Shown piece after piece: positions 1-13,200 of a stretch of DNA of 64,000 nucleotides; position 1 is the stretch's first letter; each line of letters opens with the position of its first letter. Below the pieces are notes generated by a model that was not told where the DNA came from, ran no database searches, and worked only from the letters and a program-made list of their open reading frames with translations. Made by a program: the position numbers and the translations under genes. The stretch lies in the NCBI RefSeq assembly GCF_029227915.1, contig NC_079877.1, positions 13,515,351 through 13,579,350 on the forward strand. Direction: 5' to 3'. Origin of the DNA: Hydractinia symbiolongicarpus. Lineage: Eukaryota; Cnidaria; Hydrozoa; Anthoathecata; Hydractiniidae.

Positions 1-355
1 CTGAATTTTTCTAAAACTCCAGAAAGGGAAGAAGGAGACTTCACGAATGCTGAGAAATTTCTACAAAAGCGAATTCAGTGTTTCTGGAGGAAGATTTTTG
101 CCGTTTAGCTTTACCGCAAAAATTCTTGCATTTTCCCGAAAAACTTTCGCGGTTCTACGAAATTAGAAGGTTTTGCGTTATTTTTCTGATTTTGAGGTAT
201 CGCGCAGAAACGGTCAAAACGGTTGATGAATTGTGTGACCAACTCTCACCTTACTTCTCTCTCATTAGAAGGTTAAACTATTACGGTGAATATCTAATAT
301 CATGCAAAATGCAAATAGTTTGCAACAAAAAGGCTATTTTTAACCTCTGTTCTAG

Positions 356-1155
356 AATATGGGAAGAAACCGATATCAGTAGTGGATCAACTCGAGAAAG
401 CATTTACAAATATAAATTATTTGTCAATGATGCTTGTAATGTATGGAGTAAGTGATATATCATCACTGTTTCTAACAAATAAAGAGTGTGAGTTATGGGC
501 TGGGTTGTCACCTGGTTCGGAGGAGTCGTTGGAAGTGCCACCAATTGAAGAAACGGCGGACGTGCAAGGTGCTTGTTTTTATATATAAATTTCTGTGGAA
601 GCAGTTTTTTAGTGTACCATTAGGACTAAAAGTTGGGCCCAGAATGTTACTAGAATATGCATTCCTAGTCTTTGCTATAATTATATACTAACAAATTTTT
701 AATTTTTTAAACTATTTCCAGGTACGAAGTCGGAGTATGCTGTAGTAACAGACGACGTTTTATTTCTATCAACTGAGACTGAGGCGCCGCAGATCCAGCA
801 AGACGTAACAATTGTAGACATTTACTTTCAAGGGAAAGACGGTATTGCACACATTGTTGCACCCTCAGAAAGTCTTCTTCCTAAGAAAGGTTTAAGCCAT
901 TACAACGAAAACATTGTTATGATTAATAGAAGCTGGGCAATTCATGAACAGGAAGATTCATCATGTAAATTGCCCATGTTACCGGCACACGTTTCACATG
1001 ATCAAAAGCATTTGCTGCCTTCTGGTTCAAAAAGAAGGATAGATGCTCCAAGTTCGAGTCCTAGCAAAACAAAGGTTAGGATTCGCGAGAAAAATGACAC
1101 AGACGAAAGTGTAGAAAAGATGTTCAACGGTTGGGGGGTGGGACTGAATTATTAA
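356..1155 (+). CDS. 3' end of an unrecognised protein-coding gene (two exons, partial)
   Basis: Two exons join cleanly. Exon 356-568 follows a strong acceptor (TCTGTTCTAG) and ends at AAG|GTGCTT. Exon 722-1155 follows TTTCCAG and runs to TAA. The phases match (1 nt plus 2 nt make a Gly codon). The joined frame gives about 214 residues from the C-terminal part of a longer protein. It starts near YGKKPISVVDQLEKAF, then has a hydrophobic helix-like stretch (NINYLSMMLVMYG), an acidic spacer, and a basic, serine-rich tail (SGSKRRIDAPSSSPSKTK). It ends in FNGWGVGLNY, which looks like a short conserved terminal motif. I do not recognise the family. Upstream, bases 1-105 hold another open, charged frame (EREEGDFTNAEKFLQKRIQ) that may be an earlier exon, but I see no convincing donor. 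The 5' part lies outside the window. Confidence 0.6.
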
Positions 1156-1407
1156 AAACTTGATTGATCAAGAGACGTATAATTAATTACTGTAATTAGT
1201 GTATCTGCACGATGCTTTTATTACAGAGCCTTGTAAAGAAATCACCAAATACATTTTGTAGTTATGTCTCGTTATATTTTTAATTTTAACATAAAGAAAT
1301 GATTGAAATTGATTATAAGCTGGAAAAATATTGAAAGAAATGTGAAAAGGACATATTTGGCCTTGGAAGAAAGAAATTTTTGTATCCTGTAACACATTTT
1401 ATTGTCA

Positions 1408-1413
1408 AATAAA
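1408..1413 (+). terminator. Polyadenylation signal AATAAA of the first gene
   Basis: AATAAA lies about 250 bases after the stop codon at 1155, inside AT-rich sequence with no further coding potential. It is the first canonical signal downstream, so the 3' UTR probably ends shortly after it. Confidence 0.45.
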
Positions 1414-2703
1414 TTACACCATCATTTCTCGGAGTATTTTCTGTCTCTCTTTTACTTGAGGTACTTCTAAATCATGGTGATATCAAATCACTCCAATAAT
1501 CCATTCACCCCAATAATTCTTTAATCCTATAATAGGGAGGACGATATATACAATAAATTACAGTTTTATTTTTATTAACAGCTGTTATAATGCCAACCTG
1601 GATTGTATACTTTTTATACTTAATTTTCTCTACGTCTTTTAATCAAACTTGTATTTCCCGCTGTTTTGTTATCTAACAATTCTTGTCTTCGAGAAGAGGT
1701 TTATTATCAATTTGTAAATCAATCTACTTTTACGTGATGCTCTCAGTATCGCATTTTATTAGTAGAGAAAAAGCTATTACATTAAAAATAATTTTGTACT
1801 ACAATTCCCATTGAGATCATCTCAAAACAATTCGGCGCTTCACATAGTGGCTTTGTTATTCGTCAGAGTCCTGTCGGAATTTATCCAATTTTAACGTCAT
1901 TATGTTGCTCGGAGTGCGCTTTTTTAAAAAGTGGATTGAATTATCTCGGTTTTAAACCGTTATACCGCCGTATACGATTCCAGTGAATTATTATTGGACA
2001 GAGAAGCCAATTCAATGTCAGGACTTCTAATTTTAGCGATGTAGTTGATTATATACGAGTGGGTTTCCTAATAAAATTTCGATCAGTTTACCGACGAGCC
2101 ACGTGCGCGCCGAAAAAATTTTGATGTTTGCTGTTTTACGCTTGAGCTGTTATTTAAAATGGCGATCTAACTTAATCATATTTCCATAAAAGAAGCCAAC
2201 TCATTTAAATACTTGGCACTCTTTAAATGCATATCGGACCATAATACTAGTGTTATTTCAGTCACATAAGTTGTTAAGCAATAAAACCCGAAAGACATAC
2301 ACATACCGATAAATTATTTATCATGTTATCCCAATACCAGCTTTAATTTAATGATGATGCAAAAATGACTGCATTTACTTTAAAGAATAGACCTAATACA
2401 TGGATTCTATATCAGACTACTTATGTATTTTTACTTAGTATAGGTTTTATGGCTTCGGTTGAAATATATTGTTGTGTTGTCTGCATATTGCTGAATTGTA
2501 GAGCATCTTTGTCTTGTTAGCCTGTTGATTTCCCAACAAGATACTCGTTTTAGAAAAGCCATCTCAGCGATTTAACAACGACCTTCCTTGACATTGCTTT
2601 TTTAGCATTGGGGATTTTCAAATCTCATTATTATTCCAGTTCGTGTACTTGCTATATGTGACGCTTGATAAAATCTCCGAAGTTCAATTTTGCGCTATGG
2701 TTC
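1414..2703. other. Intergenic sequence, no gene seen
   Basis: AT-rich sequence with no open frame that has protein-like composition or flanking splice sites. Short open frames here are isolated and of low complexity. No repeat family shared with the rest of the window was noticed. Confidence 0.5.
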
Positions 2704-3000
2704 ACCTTATCGGTAAAAAAAGTCGGTAAAGAGTGACTAAATTTTGGCGGTGACTAATACTTTTTACCGATTAAAATTTTTGCCGACTTTTTTATTACCG
2801 ACCAAACTTTTCACCTTTGCTGTTTTTTCTTCCTTGTTACTAATTTTTATCAGTTTTGTGCAATTATTCTTTATTAGCGACTAAATTCAAAAACTTATTC
2901 GGCAAAAAGTGACTAAATTTTGTCCAAGTGACTAATATTTTTGCCGACTTTTTATTTTTGCCGACTAACTTTTTTGTCGATTTATTTTTAACGATAAGGT
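2704..3000. mobile_element. About 297-bp MITE-like element with terminal inverted repeats
   Basis: The left end ACCTTATCGGTAAAAA (2704) is mirrored at the right end by TTTTTAACGATAAGGT (ending 3000). The interior repeats the words GTCGG(T/C)AAA, GTGACTAA and TTGCCGACTTTTT in both orientations, so most of the element can fold on itself. No transposase is encoded. The short open frame on the minus strand across 2864-3055 is a by-product of this repeat. I saw no second copy in the window. Confidence 0.6.
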
Positions 3001-4220
3001 ATGTAAGACAATACGGGTCAACTGATGTAAGCGGGGTTTTAGCATACTCAGCCATTGGTCAACTATTTTTACAAACAACAAAATGCACCTACCAGAATCC
3101 GTAGTATTTGCCGTGAACTCTGTTCTGGTAAGTTATCAGGGAAAGAAAAAGTATTCCTCTACCAATTGTCAAAAGCCGTCATGTAATTGAATTTTTTCAA
3201 AGGACCAAAATGAACAACACCAAAGCAATGGAAATGAAAATTTTGTCATTTCAATGTAAAAATAAGTGATGAACTAACAAGTTGGCGACATATTTTATCG
3301 TTGAATGTAGCTATCGCGAAATTTATCAAGGTGACCATTCTTGCGATACCTTTAAACGAAATACTACAATGTATTTTTATCTGAAGTTTATGATCCCATA
3401 GCTGGGAGCTGGTATGTTATTTTCAAAGTTACAAAATCCAAGTCATCCAGCTCAATCGATGTCACGGACCAGTTGAGTCTTTTTTGAGAACTTTTTAAGT
3501 TTATTGAAGAGAAGTATTTCGTACTAAAAAGACGATTTCGAAAGGTAGGTGACAAGTGTTTTGACAAAGAAGAGAAGTGTTTTTAACAAAAAGAGAAGTT
3601 AGCCATATCTTTAGGTGTCCACCTAAGAACATTTGTTATTGCGAAAAACCTGTTGCAAAATAATTTCGCAGACACCAAATCTGGTGAAAATATTTTTATC
3701 GCGTTTTTTGTTCTTTTAAAAAGAACCTTCGGCTTGGAAATAAGTTTCAAATTAATGTATTTAGGATTGAATTTATTCGACGACATTGTTGAAATAAGAA
3801 AAGCCTGAGTTTAAGGTGGAGCAAATGGATACATATATACCTGACAATAATCTACGATCTGCGTTCACGAGACCGCGACTCCTGTTGCATTTACATTTTT
3901 TGTAGATTGGTTGGTTTAGAAAAAAACATTTGAACCAGGTGAACGACTTGCTCTTTTTTAGCATCGATGATCCCCAAATTTCTTAATCTTTTTATTTTAT
4001 CATTTTATTTCTATTTTTTGCTAAACTTCTGCAGCAGGGTTGTTCCTGATTTACCTTAGTCTATTATTAATAGATCATTTCATAAAAACATTCAAAGACA
4101 TTTTTGTCTTTGAATGTTTTCATCTTCATTCTTCATACTTCAATTCTCTTCATATTCTTTACTTCAATTCGAATGTTTTGATTTTTACACATTCGATTGA
4201 CACTTTTTGTTATATCCAAC
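3001..4220. other. Intergenic sequence upstream of the receptor cyclase gene
   Basis: No gene-like frame seen. The last 200 bases are CT-rich and contain a local inverted repeat (CATTCAAAGACATTTTTGTC followed by TTTGAATG near 4089-4119), probably 5' UTR or promoter-proximal sequence. No TATA box could be assigned with confidence. Confidence 0.4.
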
Positions 4221-7200
4221 ATGGCGACCGATGAAGGACGAAGGAAAAGTTTGTTGTTATGTATCGGCATATTATTCTTCCAATGTAATGCTGTTTTTAT
4301 GTCTTTATCGAAATGCAGACCAGCATGGACGTATCTTCATGATTCGAAGAAATGTATTTTGTTCAATAACAAGTCTTTATTCTACAATCAGTCGCTTTCG
4401 GAATGTGTATTTTTAGACCATGGATTAGCTCGGTTAGCAACTCTTCACCAACTTCATGCGACTGACAAAGCTTTAATACCAAATCTTGTTCAAATCGCAA
4501 ACCTGGAGCTCTGGACAAGAGACAATTCTCCAAATTGCACTTATCTTGTTGTGGAAAACCAAAAACTTCATAACGAGACTTTTACTGACTGCGGAAAACA
4601 GTTACCGTTTTTATGTGAGACTTTCTCACTTAAAAGTGTATTGGGATTAGAAAACAAGTTTATAAAAGATTTTCAACTGAGTGCATCTTCCTATTACACT
4701 TCAGCAAGCTCTTTTGGATTGCTAGTTCACCAGGCCAAGTTTGCACGTCTTAATGCAATATTTCGCAAAGGACTATTCTATGGGAAGGGTTGGTGTTCGA
4801 ATTCAACAAAAGATGAGTTTTTCGAAATAAAATTTAACGGTACAGTTGTATTAGCAGGTATGAGACTGCAGGAAGGATTGATAGACGTATGTAACATTTG
4901 GACCTCGCAATACAATATACAATACTATAGATATAATAAATGGCAGTACCTCGTTGAAAATAACGACAAGACGTTTTATTTTAACGCTACTGACGCCAAC
5001 ACGACGTGGTTACAACAAACAGTTACAACGGAGAAAATTCGGATTATACCTCTTTCGTCTTCTAGCGACTGCGTCCATTTTCCAGAAGTGTTTTGTCTTA
5101 GATTGGAGTTGTATGGGAAATATTTTACTCAATATTATGATCTGCCAGATTTCGTAGAGCAAGTAAGTTTTTGTAAAAGTTTATATATACTTTGAAATAC
5201 TTTCTTTCAGTACGAACTAAATAAATTAAAATAAAGATTGTGCGAAAAGGATATAAAAATAAACTTTCTGTTATTTGAAACATGTTTCGACTGAAAAATA
5301 AATCTTCAAAAATTCTTTTAATTTTGTTAAAAACTATCATGGGTCCACATAATGGTCCACTTTGTTTATTCTATTATGAGATATAGAAATATGGGGATTA
5401 AACAAGTAGGACAAACAGTCCGAATTTCTTTCGAATAACCAAGACACAACTTCTTCTCACAAAAACTTGTTCTAAAGTATTACTTATTTTATATTTAACT
5501 ATTTTTTTACAGGATGTTGAACCTGGACATGATGACGGATTGATCAACCCACATCTTCTTTTACCATTGTTATTACCAACATTTGAAAGTAACTGTGGAG
5601 ATAATGCACGGTCGGGCTACCATACTTTTCGTATACAAAATTTAAAGCACGTTAACCAGTCAGCTGACATTGTTATGCAGAAAAATGATGTTATTATGCA
5701 AAATGCGTGTTTGTATTCTTTAAATTCTACGACAGAAGACCTTCCACCTGGGCGCTATTGCATCTATAGATTTACAAGCTGTCCAGTTAATTTTGTCAAT
5801 GCTAATCTAACAGTCAATGAATCGGTGTTTGGCTGGTATGAAAGTGATGAAGAATTTTACTCAGGTAAACAATTCTTCTTTAAATATTATATGCGTTTGC
5901 CCAACCTTTCTCCCCCGAGATCTGTTTTTGACACTGGAAAGGAGTTTATTTTTACGAAGAAAAAAGAGTTCTGGAAACAAATTTGCTCGTTGAGGTTGAT
6001 GTATATCTACGAAATTTAAGCTATGAAAATTATGAGCATTACATTATGAGTGCAAAATATTTAGGGGTTATAGGGATCGAACTCACAAAATCCACTGGTA
6101 TTATATAAAGTTATGTCTCAGTGGGTAGCTTAGTGATTTGAAGACTTAAGTCAGTTGTGTATACTAAGTCTTATGTTACCCACACAGTAAAAAAATGATT
6201 ATTTTTAATTTAGAGCGGTCATTCACAATGGATAACGTCACAACTGAAAGTACCATTATGTTTTGCTGTCGCAACGATACCGTGAGTCATTCTCAGTCAA
6301 CAAGTTATGAATTTCCACTCATGGAACCTTTTTATTTATTCCCTTCAACAAACACATGCGCTGTGTTTGCAAACACTTCAGTTGAATTGAAATACATCGA
6401 ATACAAATTTGGCAATGAGAGTATTCCTAGTGTAGAAGGAGCTTTACAACCTTATATGTCTATAACACAAACTGACGCGCTTGTTGAAATGAAACAATTT
6501 TTTTGTTATTATACACCGGAAAACAATGCAGACCAGATCGTAAGTTCTCTTAAAAACTCCAGCCGATTTTCTACAAATGTTTACATCGAATTTCCTGTGA
6601 ACGTTACAAAACAAGGAAGAATTATAACCAACGGATTGGATGCGCAGAACAAAATTACGGTGAGCGTAAACAGCGTGAATGGGTATAGCAAATCATGGGA
6701 TTTGTTTTTATCAAACGGTTCGACAGTTGTTACGTTATTAAGTCCTGAAGGTGGAGACGCAGTTGTTTCCATACGTGTGAATACTACAAAGGAGAACATG
6801 TTTTTAGAGTTACATATCACTGTAACCTTTGTCAGTTATTACCATGCTTTACTGCTTTCGAACGCAGGAGTAAAAAATACCACCTTTGTAAATGCATCCC
6901 TTCTACAACATGACATTCAGCTTCAAACTGTGTATTTTGACTCAGTCTTTGATGTCGTAGAAGAATTGAGTGGAGGGTTAATACTAGAAGAATTAAATCC
7001 AGACCGCTTGCAGAACATCATTGCTTTGGAGCCGCAAACCAGTTTAAACACGATTTTATCTGTTGCCGAAGCGTATAATATACCAGCAACTATATTTTCC
7101 GCAACTGCATCTACCATTTTACGGGCCGTCAATCAAGTGAAATACGTCACAATACCGCCAGAAAATAATTTTTATTCTGTTCTAGCTTCGATCAAACCAA

Positions 7201-10200
7201 TAAATGGTGTTGTTGTTTATAGAATGCCAGACGTTCTTAGTTTTTTTGAATTCTATTCACTATACACCACTGACACGCAGTTATTAAAAGACATTGTTCT
7301 AAAGAACAATATAAATGTAAAAAATGAAGTCGAAATATTAAGGAAATTCCCAAACAGCACCGTTTTTCTATTCTTGGATTCATTACGATCCAGTGAAGTT
7401 TTGAGTGCAGCTGTCGAACTTGGTCTTTATTCGCTGCACATTTGGTACTCATTCTCACCCAATTACGTCATCAGCAATGCATACATGACACCCGCTTGTC
7501 AATCTGTCACTCCGATGTGCCACGAAGCTTTTAAAAATTTAAGAAACGTGTTTAATACTAAAACAGTATGTAGTTTTTCATTGAAAGTTGAAAATGCTTT
7601 ATCCCAAGGTATTTCGAATCTCACCCAGTTGATAACAAAGAACCTTATGGAGATTGTAAAGGACGATATAGTGGAGATAATGCTCCAATTTGTGACCCAA
7701 ACCCGTAAAAATAATTCCAATTTCTCAGCATCAAAATATTTGAAATATTTAGAATCAATTTCCTGCTTGCCCTCGGGGTCTGGGTTGAGTTTCCACGATG
7801 ACCCAATTAACCAAAACAATATTTTTTACAAGATAATATGCCAGCCTGGTTGGAGTGGCACCAAATGCGACATACCCGTGTGTTCACTGGCTTCATGTAA
7901 CACTACTCATGGTACCTGCATTGCGCCTGAAGTTTGCCAATGTGACCGTGGTTGGTTTGGTCGCAATTGCGTTGGAGACTGTCGACGGTCGTGTTTTCAT
8001 GGGGTTTGCAACGACGGCAAATTTGGAGACGGAAAATGTAAATCTTGTGATTGGTTATATCTCGGTGACCAATGCAACGACAATTCTATTATTTATGGAT
8101 TTATTGCAGCCGGTATCGGAACAAGTGTCGTTGCCGTATTTTTAGCTGCTTATGTTGTGCGTGTTCTTCAAACACAAGAACAAAGTGCTGAGGCGGAGAT
8201 TGAGGCGAATGAATCTGATAGAACAATGAGCTGGGATGACCTGGAGTATGTTGAAGATGTGGATTTTTCACTGAAGGTAACACGAAACCAAATACGAAAA
8301 AAACTTCGATACACGGCATATAAAAAGGCGACGACATTTTCTGGTCGTGACGTGTTTATTAAGTGTTTTAATCGGCCATACTTCCAAATTTCGTTGGGAT
8401 TAAAAACAGAACTGAATCAATTATGTAGCTTGAACCATAACAACGTCGAATGTTTAGTCGGTTTGATTGTTAGCAACCCGACGTTGGGAATCGTTACAGA
8501 GATGGCGAGAATGGGAAGCTTATATGACGTGTTACATGAGAAACATATCCCAGTGGCTTGGGACGTGAAATATTCGATGATGCAAGATATATGTCGAGGA
8601 ATGTCGTACCTTCATGATGTCGTAAAGATGGAACACGGACGATTGAAATCAACTAACTGTCTGATACATCAAGGTAAAAGACACTATTTTTCAGTTTTCA
8701 GTTTTAAGACAAAAATCCTTACCAACTTTCTATTCGCTTGTACATCATCTTTCCTGCATAAAAACTTTGTTTTTTTTATGAACAGTGGGAATTTTATTCT
8801 GTTCTAGGTTGGCTGGTCAAAATAACTGACATCGGATTAAAAAAGTTGAGAGCAGACAACAAAGACAAAAGAAAAATCAATGTATCTGATACGGTGGATC
8901 CACAACGAGAGAAGCCAGTGTCGAGGCGACGGCGAAGAAAAAGTCAGTTAGATGAAAACGAAGAAGATGGAGATTCGAGCGACTATCACAGTAAGTTTAG
9001 TCACTCTCCACCTTAAAAATTCTTGTTTTTAAATTCTCCTAGATTTTGATTTATCAATAAAATGTGTGTCTGACATTGAGGCTCCTGGCGACATCGATAA
9101 CCGTTAAAAAAGCAATGCGGCTTTCACACCAGGAAAAAATAAAAAAATAATTTGGGGGCTTTTTTATGTTTTGTTAGTTTTAAAGCTAAGAGTTAAGATA
9201 TACAACATGAGAGAGGTACCTGTAGTATTGTTTTTCGTTTTCTTATTTTTCCTCCCTTTTTACGTATGTAAGGTCTGTTATGGACAGCACCCGAGCATAT
9301 TAATAATGGCGCTAAAAGTTTGGATCGAATTGGTCGTTGCACAAAAAAAGCCGATATTTACAGTTTTGGTATAATCGTGGCGGAAATTATTTCCAGACGG
9401 CCTCCGTTTAGCGAGACCACGGTGATGACTATACCACATATTGTGCAAGCGATTGGACATTTGAAAGAACCAATCATTAATCTAGGACAGATAAACATGA
9501 ATACTTCATCTGCTATTCAAAACCTGGAAAATATGCAAAGTAGGTATATGTTTCGTTGCCAATTTTTTTAGGTTCCTCGTGAAAACACGTTAGTCCGGTA
9601 CCCAGTCCAAATTTAGTTCCCTGAAGAAGATTCATTACGTTAGTATCTTTCATATATTTGCTGTTGGTCTGTTAAAATCCGGGATTACGTTTACTTTCGC
9701 CTTCATTCTCAGGGTATTTTCTCCGTTTGATAAGTCTTCTATCAAATAGCAAAAATCCCTGGGAATGAGAGTATAACTATGTTGTCTGTTTTAGACTGTC
9801 TGTTGCGTCCTGTTGTTGAAGAGAGTCTTTATCCAGCTGATGAAACGGAGAAAACAATTCTTCGGACACTGATGGAAAATTGTTGGGCGGAAGAACCAAA
9901 CGAACGACCACCTTTTAATTACCTGATGGAAATATTAGATCTTATTACTCCGCTAAAAGGATCTCAAACGTCAAAGAGAGCTGTTTTGTTGGAACGAGAA
10001 ACCGAAAGTTTGGAACAATACATTGGCCACGACAGTTTACAAATCTTAAAAGAAAAAGAAAAATATGCTGATTTGCTGTCACGTGTTTTTCCACCAATCA
10101 TTGCCGAACAAATTAAGCAATACGGTTTCATTAAAGCAGAGTCACACGACAACGTTACTGTGATGGTATCACGTGTTTTTAATTTTGATTGTCTTCTAGC

Positions 10201-13200
10201 TGAATGCAATCCTGCGCAGGTTGTTGCTGTGGTCGATTATTTATGGAGAGCGATGGAGGTGATTATCAAAAATCGTAAGCTGAATATTATGGAGATAAAC
10301 ATAAGAGGAGATGTTCAGGTCTTGGGTATGTATATATTTTTTCTTTATTCATTTCTAATATTGTCATTGACCTTCTCTAGTACTATCTAGCACTGTTATT
10401 TTACATACTGATAAAAAATCTGAAATCGATATTATAGTTACATAGTTCTCAACTGTTCATTTTCTTCTTTTCCCTTTTTTTTCTTCTTAAAAGGAACATT
10501 AGAGTTCCCCTTAGCCCCGTTTTTAGTCATTTTCTCTTTCTTTCATCGTCTGGGATTATCAACGAGAAAAAGATCCCTGGGGACAAGGTTAGAGTTCTTA
10601 CTGGTATATTCTTTCTATTACAGCTACCATATTTGTTTTAATAGCGCCAATACGCATTTTAATTTTCCGCGCTTTCCGTGAAAAGTAGAAGCTGAATTTC
10701 TGTTTTTACATTTTGTTTTTCGCTTTCCAGATCCAGCCTCAAATTCAGCTTTTATATCTAAATGGGCTTCAGGCTACTTAATGTTCAGTATTCTGTTTAC
10801 TGTTAGAATAAAGCAAATAAAACGCGGAATTATTTTAAATGATATTTTTGTTTTAAAACTATATACGCGTGTTCTCTTGATTGTTTTGTAAAAGCTACAG
10901 AAAAGAACGAAAAGCATGCGCAAAAAGAGGGGACTTGGGAATAATAATTACAATAATAAATTAGCCAGTTTTTTTATTATTAATTTTAATCTCATACCTT
11001 TTTAATTGCATACATCACCTATATATATATATCATTTTACACAAGTTATAGCTTCTTCCTGAGAATATTTAACACTGTTTTTTCTCGTTTTCACCCAAAA
11101 TAATTTTAAAATCTCTCTTCTGACGTCACTCAGCCTCCAGTAGTAAACAATAGGATTGATAAAAGTGTTACATAGTGACAAAAGATGCACCCCTTCGTAG
11201 ATAAAAGTTCTTTCAAAAACAGTCGCACCGTAAAAATACCGCCATATTGTTATAAATGCAATGGGGACATAGCTGATGGAGAAGGCCAAAATAATCAACG
11301 AGCTTGTTCTCACAGCTTTATTTCTTCTATTAAGTTCATTTTTCGTTTCAAATTGTTTCCTTGTTGAGTGCATTCTTTTCTCGGTATGTTTCACCAGGAT
11401 AAACAATCTTGAGTAGCAGTATATAATGAACACGTATGTGAGAAAAATAAAGCAACCGAGAAAGGTCTGATAAGTTATCCATAAACCTTCAATAAACCAT
11501 GCTCCCACACACCAAATGCTCGCAATAAACCACGACACTACAATAATTTGTGTTATACTCTTCAACGTCACATGTGATTGGTGGAAAAATGGGTACACAA
11601 TGGCTGTGTATTGTTCAATTGTTATGGACAAAATCGAAATAAAAGACATGGACGCTAAACAGTAGCCTGCTATGGAAGTAAACGTTCTCAAAGAGCAATA
11701 TGTAATATTTTGATATCTTGCGGCAAGTATGACCGCATATGACGGCATGATCACACATGCTGAAATTAAATCAATGACACATAAGAAAACTAACAAGTAA
11801 TTTGAGAGTCGGTGCAAACGTCGATTTCTTCTGATTGTAGTTAGAAACATCATGTTGAAATTGATAGCCAATAAGCTTATGACAATGTAAAATGAACCAA
11901 TCACTAGGTAGTACATACGCGCCGATGGAGTGTAACTTATTTTCTCATGTCCGTAACAGAATCGCCATTTCAATGCGTCAGAAGTTACTGATAAATTTGG
12001 ATAAACCATTTTTGGCAGTAACGCTTTTTTGTTTGTGGCATTATTTCCTTGATCGACAATCGGGATAGTGAATTTTATTTTTTAACGTAAGCATTTCCCT
12101 TTTGTTACCCGAAACATTTGCGCATTAAGTAAATAAATAAATAAATAAATAAATAATTAAATAAACAAATAAATAAATATACAAATAAACAAACTAGAAT
12201 CAATTTTCCACACTCTCGCTTCTTCTAATACAGTCGGGTTTCTTTCTTTACTTTTTCATTCAATTCTGATACTTGTTGTAAAAAAAGAAATTCTTGTTTA
12301 CAGTTCTTCTGTTACCATGGAAGTAATTTTTTGTAAAACAACAACACGAAAACCTATTATCCTGTGCTGCAAACAATATCAGCTAATTACCAAAGACATA
12401 GGTAGCAAAAACAGTGAGAAAATATTCTTGGTTTGCTTGTTTCCATTTGTTAAACCAGCAAACAAACGAACATACAAACTTTTAGGATGATATACTTCTA
12501 AAAACGAGAGATTGTTATAATATTTCGTTAGTGTAGATCACGACACAACAGTTATTAATACGCCTTATTATATTCACACATATATTTGTTGTTTTCGAGT
12601 TTTAAAACTCAAACTTTTGCTAGGTAACTATTATTTTATTCTATGGTGTCCATCTGTTGCAACTATGTATCTGACTAGCGCATAACTATGCGCTAGGTAG
12701 ATACATAGTTGCAACCTTGTCCCCAGGACTTGTTAGGTTTTTATAAGAAAGGTTGGATTTACCAAAATTAATTTGTTTACGGTAAATTTTCTGCGCATTC
12801 AAATCTTCTACAAAAGCAAATCCTTTTAACAGCCTTGTACAGCAATAATTTTTTCTTCACTCATGGCGTATTGAAATCTTCTCAGATATTATCAAGAACA
12901 TGAAAATATCCTCAAATCTACTCCATTTTCTTATAAAAATAGAAAAATAGAAACCCTGTTTAGGCTTTGCTGTTCTTGCAAAGAATAGCCCACTTTTAAG
13001 ACAAGACAGGATTCTTTTTAAGAACGAAAATTAAGAACAAATTCCAATACATTTTACCCTAACGGCAAAAATTACCGTTGAGAAGCAAATAGTCCCGGAG
13101 AGGTTTGAAACTTGTTCTTTTTATTCTCCATCTTTAGTACTCACTTGTCAGAACATATTAATACAAAGCATGCAGAGCTTACTCTCTCCCCCCCCTTTTG

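Noticed and set aside
78-455. 125-residue open frame over the first gene
   Set aside because: It lacks an ATG, runs through a strong splice acceptor at 355, and its first part carries the TTCGCGAA-like repeat words seen in noncoding repeats elsewhere. The phase-consistent exon starts at 356 in another frame.
5865-6213. Coding continuation of the ApeC exon to 6019
   Set aside because: GTAAAC at 5865 and TTAATTTAG at 6211-6213 give a phase-matched intron that restores the ApeC motif order; the read-through residues do not fit the domain.
9171-9272. Coding sequence before LLWTAPEH in the cyclase gene
   Set aside because: It is polypyrimidine-rich intron ending in an acceptor AG at 9271-9272. 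The splice from 8990 to 9273 is in phase and gives the expected kinase-homology sequence.
11032-12009. Opsin identity for the nested GPCR
   Set aside because: TM7 (LLSLCNTFINPIVYYW) has no lysine for a retinal Schiff base.
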